From Chamaecyparis obtusa (lineage: Eukaryota; Streptophyta; Pinopsida; Cupressales; Cupressaceae): 64,000 nucleotides of DNA. Under the pieces are notes generated by a model. That model saw nothing but the letters and a program-made list of their open reading frames with translations, ran no database searches and was not told the DNA's origin. The position numbers were made by a program, and so were the translations under genes. Where the stretch lies: NCBI GenBank assembly GCA_027943335.1, contig BSBK01001539.1, positions 62,001-126,000 of the forward strand, written 5' to 3'. Below are positions 61,040 to 64,000 of this stretch, piece by piece (positions within the stretch are counted from its first letter, which is position 1; each line of letters begins with the position of its first letter).

Positions 61040-62643
61040 TTCTGTCTGAAGTACTTTATTTTCAACTTCGCAAGAGGCTTGGTAAAAATATCAGCATTTT
61101 GTTCTTCAATACTTATTTAGAAAAGTTTGATAACATCTCTGTCTACCATATCTCTTATGTAGTGATAAGGAATTTCTATGTGTTTGGAGCGGTTGTGAAA
61201 AATTGGATTTACAGAAAGCTTAATGCAACTTTGATTGTCACAATAAATTACTGTAGATTGTAGAGGCTTGCCAAACAATCCAAATAGTAACTTCCTTAAC
61301 CATACTTCTTCATGAGCACCCATAGAGGTGGCCATGTATTCTGCTTTGGTAGAACTTTGAGAAACTGTTGAGTGTTTTCTATTGAACCATGAAATCATTG
61401 CTAATACAAGGCTAAAGCAACATCCTGTAGTACTTTTCTGATCGATGGAGTTTCTGGCCCAATCAAAGTCAGTGAATCCTTGGAGTTATATCTCAACATT
61501 CTCATACTTTAGACCCAATTCAATTGTACCACATAAGTATCTCACAATATGTTTAGCAACTGTTAAATGGATCTTCTTAGGTTCACACATGAAATGACTT
61601 AAAACATTCGTAGCATAGCAGATATCAGGGCGAGTGTTTAACAAGAACATAAGAGATCCAATTAGTTTTCTGTAATAAGAAGAATATGTAGAGTCTGAAT
61701 TTGTAGCTTCTTCTTTGAGTTTATGAAGATTTGTTTCCATCGGAGTGGTTAATGGTTTACATTCCTTCATGCCAAATCTGGTTAAGATGTCCATAGTATA
61801 CTTTCTTTGATTTAGAAAAATATGATCTTCTTTTTGTACTTCTAATCCTAAGAAGTAGTGTAACAATCCTAGATCTTTCATATCAAATTCATTTGTGAGT
61901 TCTTGTTTGCATTTAGCAATAAGACGATCTTCCCCAATAATTAGTAAGTCATCAACATAAAGAACTATGATTACCATTTCAACTTTGGATATTTTGAAGT
62001 ATATATTGGGATCGACTTCATTCTTAGAGTACCCTAACTTAGATAGATAATTATCTATACATTCATACCAAGTCCTAGGAGCTTGCTTTAGACCGTAGAG
62101 TGCTTTCTTCAATTTACAAACATAATTATTGTCATGGGTGATGAAGCCTTTTGGTTGTTCTATGTATACTTCTTCTTCATTGACTCCATTTAGAAATGGT
62201 GTCTTTACATCCATTTGATGTATCTTCCACCCTTTGGATGCTGCAATGGCTATAATAGTTCTTACAGAAGTGTAACAAGCAACTGGAGCAAAGGTTTCTT
62301 CGTAGTCAATTCCAGCCTTTTGAGAAAAACCCTTGGCAACAAATCTGGCTTTATGTTTTTCAATACTGCCATCAGATGCATATTTGACTTTGAATAGCCA
62401 TGTAGAGGAGATGACGGTTTTCTCTTTTGCTCTAGGCACTACTTCCCAAACATCATTTTTAATAATAGATTGGTATTCTTTGATCATTGCATCTTTCCAG
62501 GCTTGACACACTAGGGCTTCTTTAACATTAGTTGGTTTTGATTTTGTAAGTTCTGCCATAAGTGCAAGATAGCATTTTTGATTCGTTGTTCTTTTACTTT
62601 CTTTGGACATTTCATCTGGTTCAACATTGTTTTTCTCAATCAT
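61040..62643 (-). pseudogene. Copia B reverse transcriptase and RNase H
   Basis: 62643-61486 is open for 385 codons: [80 protein letters not shown], then IVLYVDDLLIIGED with the intact YVDD box, and MKDLGLLHYFLGLEVQ. A single TAA at 61486 interrupts the same frame before RNase H (61398-61117: MISWFNRKHSTVSQSSTKAEYM, HIEIPYHYIRDMVD) and the end ADIFTKPLAKL near 61085. It is much better kept than copia A. Confidence 0.9.
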
Positions 62644-63160
62644 TTTTCTTGCCCATAATGGTGTTTTCTTGTTAGGAATTTCAACATCTTCAAGGTGAGT
62701 TTGAGAAGGTTCATAGTTTTCTATTATGTTCTCTCTTTGATTCTCATTATTTTGAAAGACATTCTCCCTATGATTCTCAATTTCATCATATTCTATAATA
62801 TTTGCCCTCTAATTCTCATTTGATCCTTCTTCAGTGAGTGTGGATATTTTCAGAGAAATGTCCTCTTCAAATTTGATATCTCTGCTAACTTCAATGGATT
62901 TCTATCCTGGTATGTATACCTTGTACCCTTTGGTAGTTTCACTGTAACCAACAAATATTCCTCTCTTTCCAAAAGGATCTAGTTTGGTTCTTTTCTCTTT
63001 GGGAATATGAATGTATACAGGGCATCCGAAGATTCTAAGGTGACTTAGATCTGGTTTCTTTCCTGTAAAGGCTTCCTCAGGTATGATGTTTTCTAGAATA
63101 GAATGAGGACATCTTTTTTGAATGTATACAACAATGTTTGATGCTTCGGCCCACTAACAA
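62644..63160 (-). pseudogene. Copia B integrase C-terminal part
   Basis: 63140-62900: PHSILENIIPEEAFTGKKP, LSHLRIFGCPVYIHIPKEKR, GIFVGYSETTKGYKVYIPG, then an in-frame stop and SIEVSRDIKFEED. Asn/Glu-rich spacer sequence then leads to the RT. The integrase core with the DDE residues is missing. See the deletion junction near 63160. Confidence 0.8.
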
Positions 63161-64000
63161 TTATCCAAGTGTTCCTGCTTGAGTTAACTTCACTTGATAA
63201 TGCCAAGAAGAATAATGATATTTCTGCCCCTTTGACTTCAGCTAATGTTGCTTGAATTTTCTTTTTCTCAGGATAGAATCTATGTGTATGACCAAACTTA
63301 TCACATTTGTAACACTGTATTTTGGAGAAGTCTCAGTTTTTGTGATTTTTATTGGAATTCCCTACATGACTTGTGCTAGAGTTTCCTTTCTTATGTTTAA
63401 ACTTCCTTTTATTTATTTTGAAGTTTGAATGAGTATGTAGGGCTTGAATCTCATTTCCTTTGGTAGGCCCGATCCCTCTTGATATTAACTGAGATTCTTC
63501 TTGAGTGCAGTCATTCTTGAGTTGATCAAACTTGGGTAAAGAAGGACATCCATTTATACATTGAATAAAAGATTCCTATGTGATGGAATATCCTCTAAGA
63601 GCTATTAGTGTTAACTCCATGTCATCAATATTATTTCCAATAGTGGAGAGTTGATCTCTTAATTCGGAAATTCGAAGAAAGTAAGATGTAATTGTTTCCC
63701 CTTTATTCATCTTTAGATTTACAAGTTGTTGTTTGAGAGCAAGTAATCTACTTGTATTATTAATCTCAAGTGTTTCTTGAATAGTTTTGAATACTTCATA
63801 GGCGGTTTTAAGTCTCGCTATGGAGGGGAGGATATGATCTTTAACAACATCAATTATGATCTTCTTTGGTTTGTTGTTACGTCTTTTTCAAGTTGATTTT
63901 TTCGGTTCCTCTTCTAGCATAATTTTGTTTTCCTCAACATAAGAGTCAAACTCAAGTTCTTGAAGCAATGTAAGAATTTGAATTTTCCATGAGAAGAAAT
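63161..64000 (-). pseudogene. gag: Copia B gag, runs off the window edge
   Basis: Minus strand gag blocks: TAYEVFKTIQETLEINNTSR, KQQLVNLKMNKGETITSYFL, ELRDQLSTIGNNIDDMELTL. The zinc knuckle is CYKCDKFGHTHRFY with Tyr for the last Cys, followed by the start of the protease (NTWII, then SG). Two or more stops (near 63895, 63575 and 63335). The N-terminus lies beyond 64000. Confidence 0.8.

Overview
The window is dense plant repeat DNA with no intact host gene. Its plant Ty1/copia, Ty3/gypsy, L1-type LINE and CACTA elements, long LTRs, AT-rich spacers and deep nesting suggest a very large plant genome. A gymnosperm is my guess and is not proven.

The layout is a nest. At 1-4698 lie decayed coding fragments, including a gypsy gag on the minus strand. 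Ty3/gypsy element 1 occupies 4699-16789 and its 3' LTR is truncated. Next comes an L1-type LINE on the plus strand, in two halves (about 16926-18124 and 55961-58480), split by a minus-strand Ty1/copia element, copia A (LTRs 18125-19507 and 54589-55960). Copia A is itself split by a 30,526-bp CACTA-type element (21575-52100, 3-bp duplication GAT). On paper, removing the CACTA and one GAT brings the two halves of copia pol back into one reading phase. Inside the CACTA sit two more Ty3/gypsy insertions, each with a perfect 5-bp target duplication: element 2 (27677-38342, CACAT) and element 3 (39280-44275, GTGGG). Without them the CACTA is about 14.9 kb. I see no transposase in it, but it carries duplicated and broken pieces of two conserved host genes, CDC48 (AAA ATPase, with an intron kept) and NOG1 (nucleolar GTPase), plus several large inverted repeats. 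At 58.5-64 kb there are simple repeats and then a second copia element, copia B, on the minus strand, which runs off the right edge.

The three Ty3/gypsy elements are related non-autonomous forms. Elements 1 and 2 keep gag, protease and a stub of the integrase zinc-binding region but have no reverse transcriptase or RNase H. Element 3 has no coding capacity. All three share a primer-binding-like site, the polypurine tract AGAGGGGCAAA, and short hairpins in their non-coding parts. Several of these hairpins differ between copies by paired changes that keep the stem: one at the polypurine tract, a twin pair in the leader, and arrays in the 3' tail. Conserved RNA or single-strand structure in a non-autonomous gypsy family is the most novel signal I see. 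The CACTA carrying CDC48 and NOG1 pieces is the second.

All junctions and alignments were read by eye. Boundaries given with target duplications or LTR ends are good to the base; the others are approximate.
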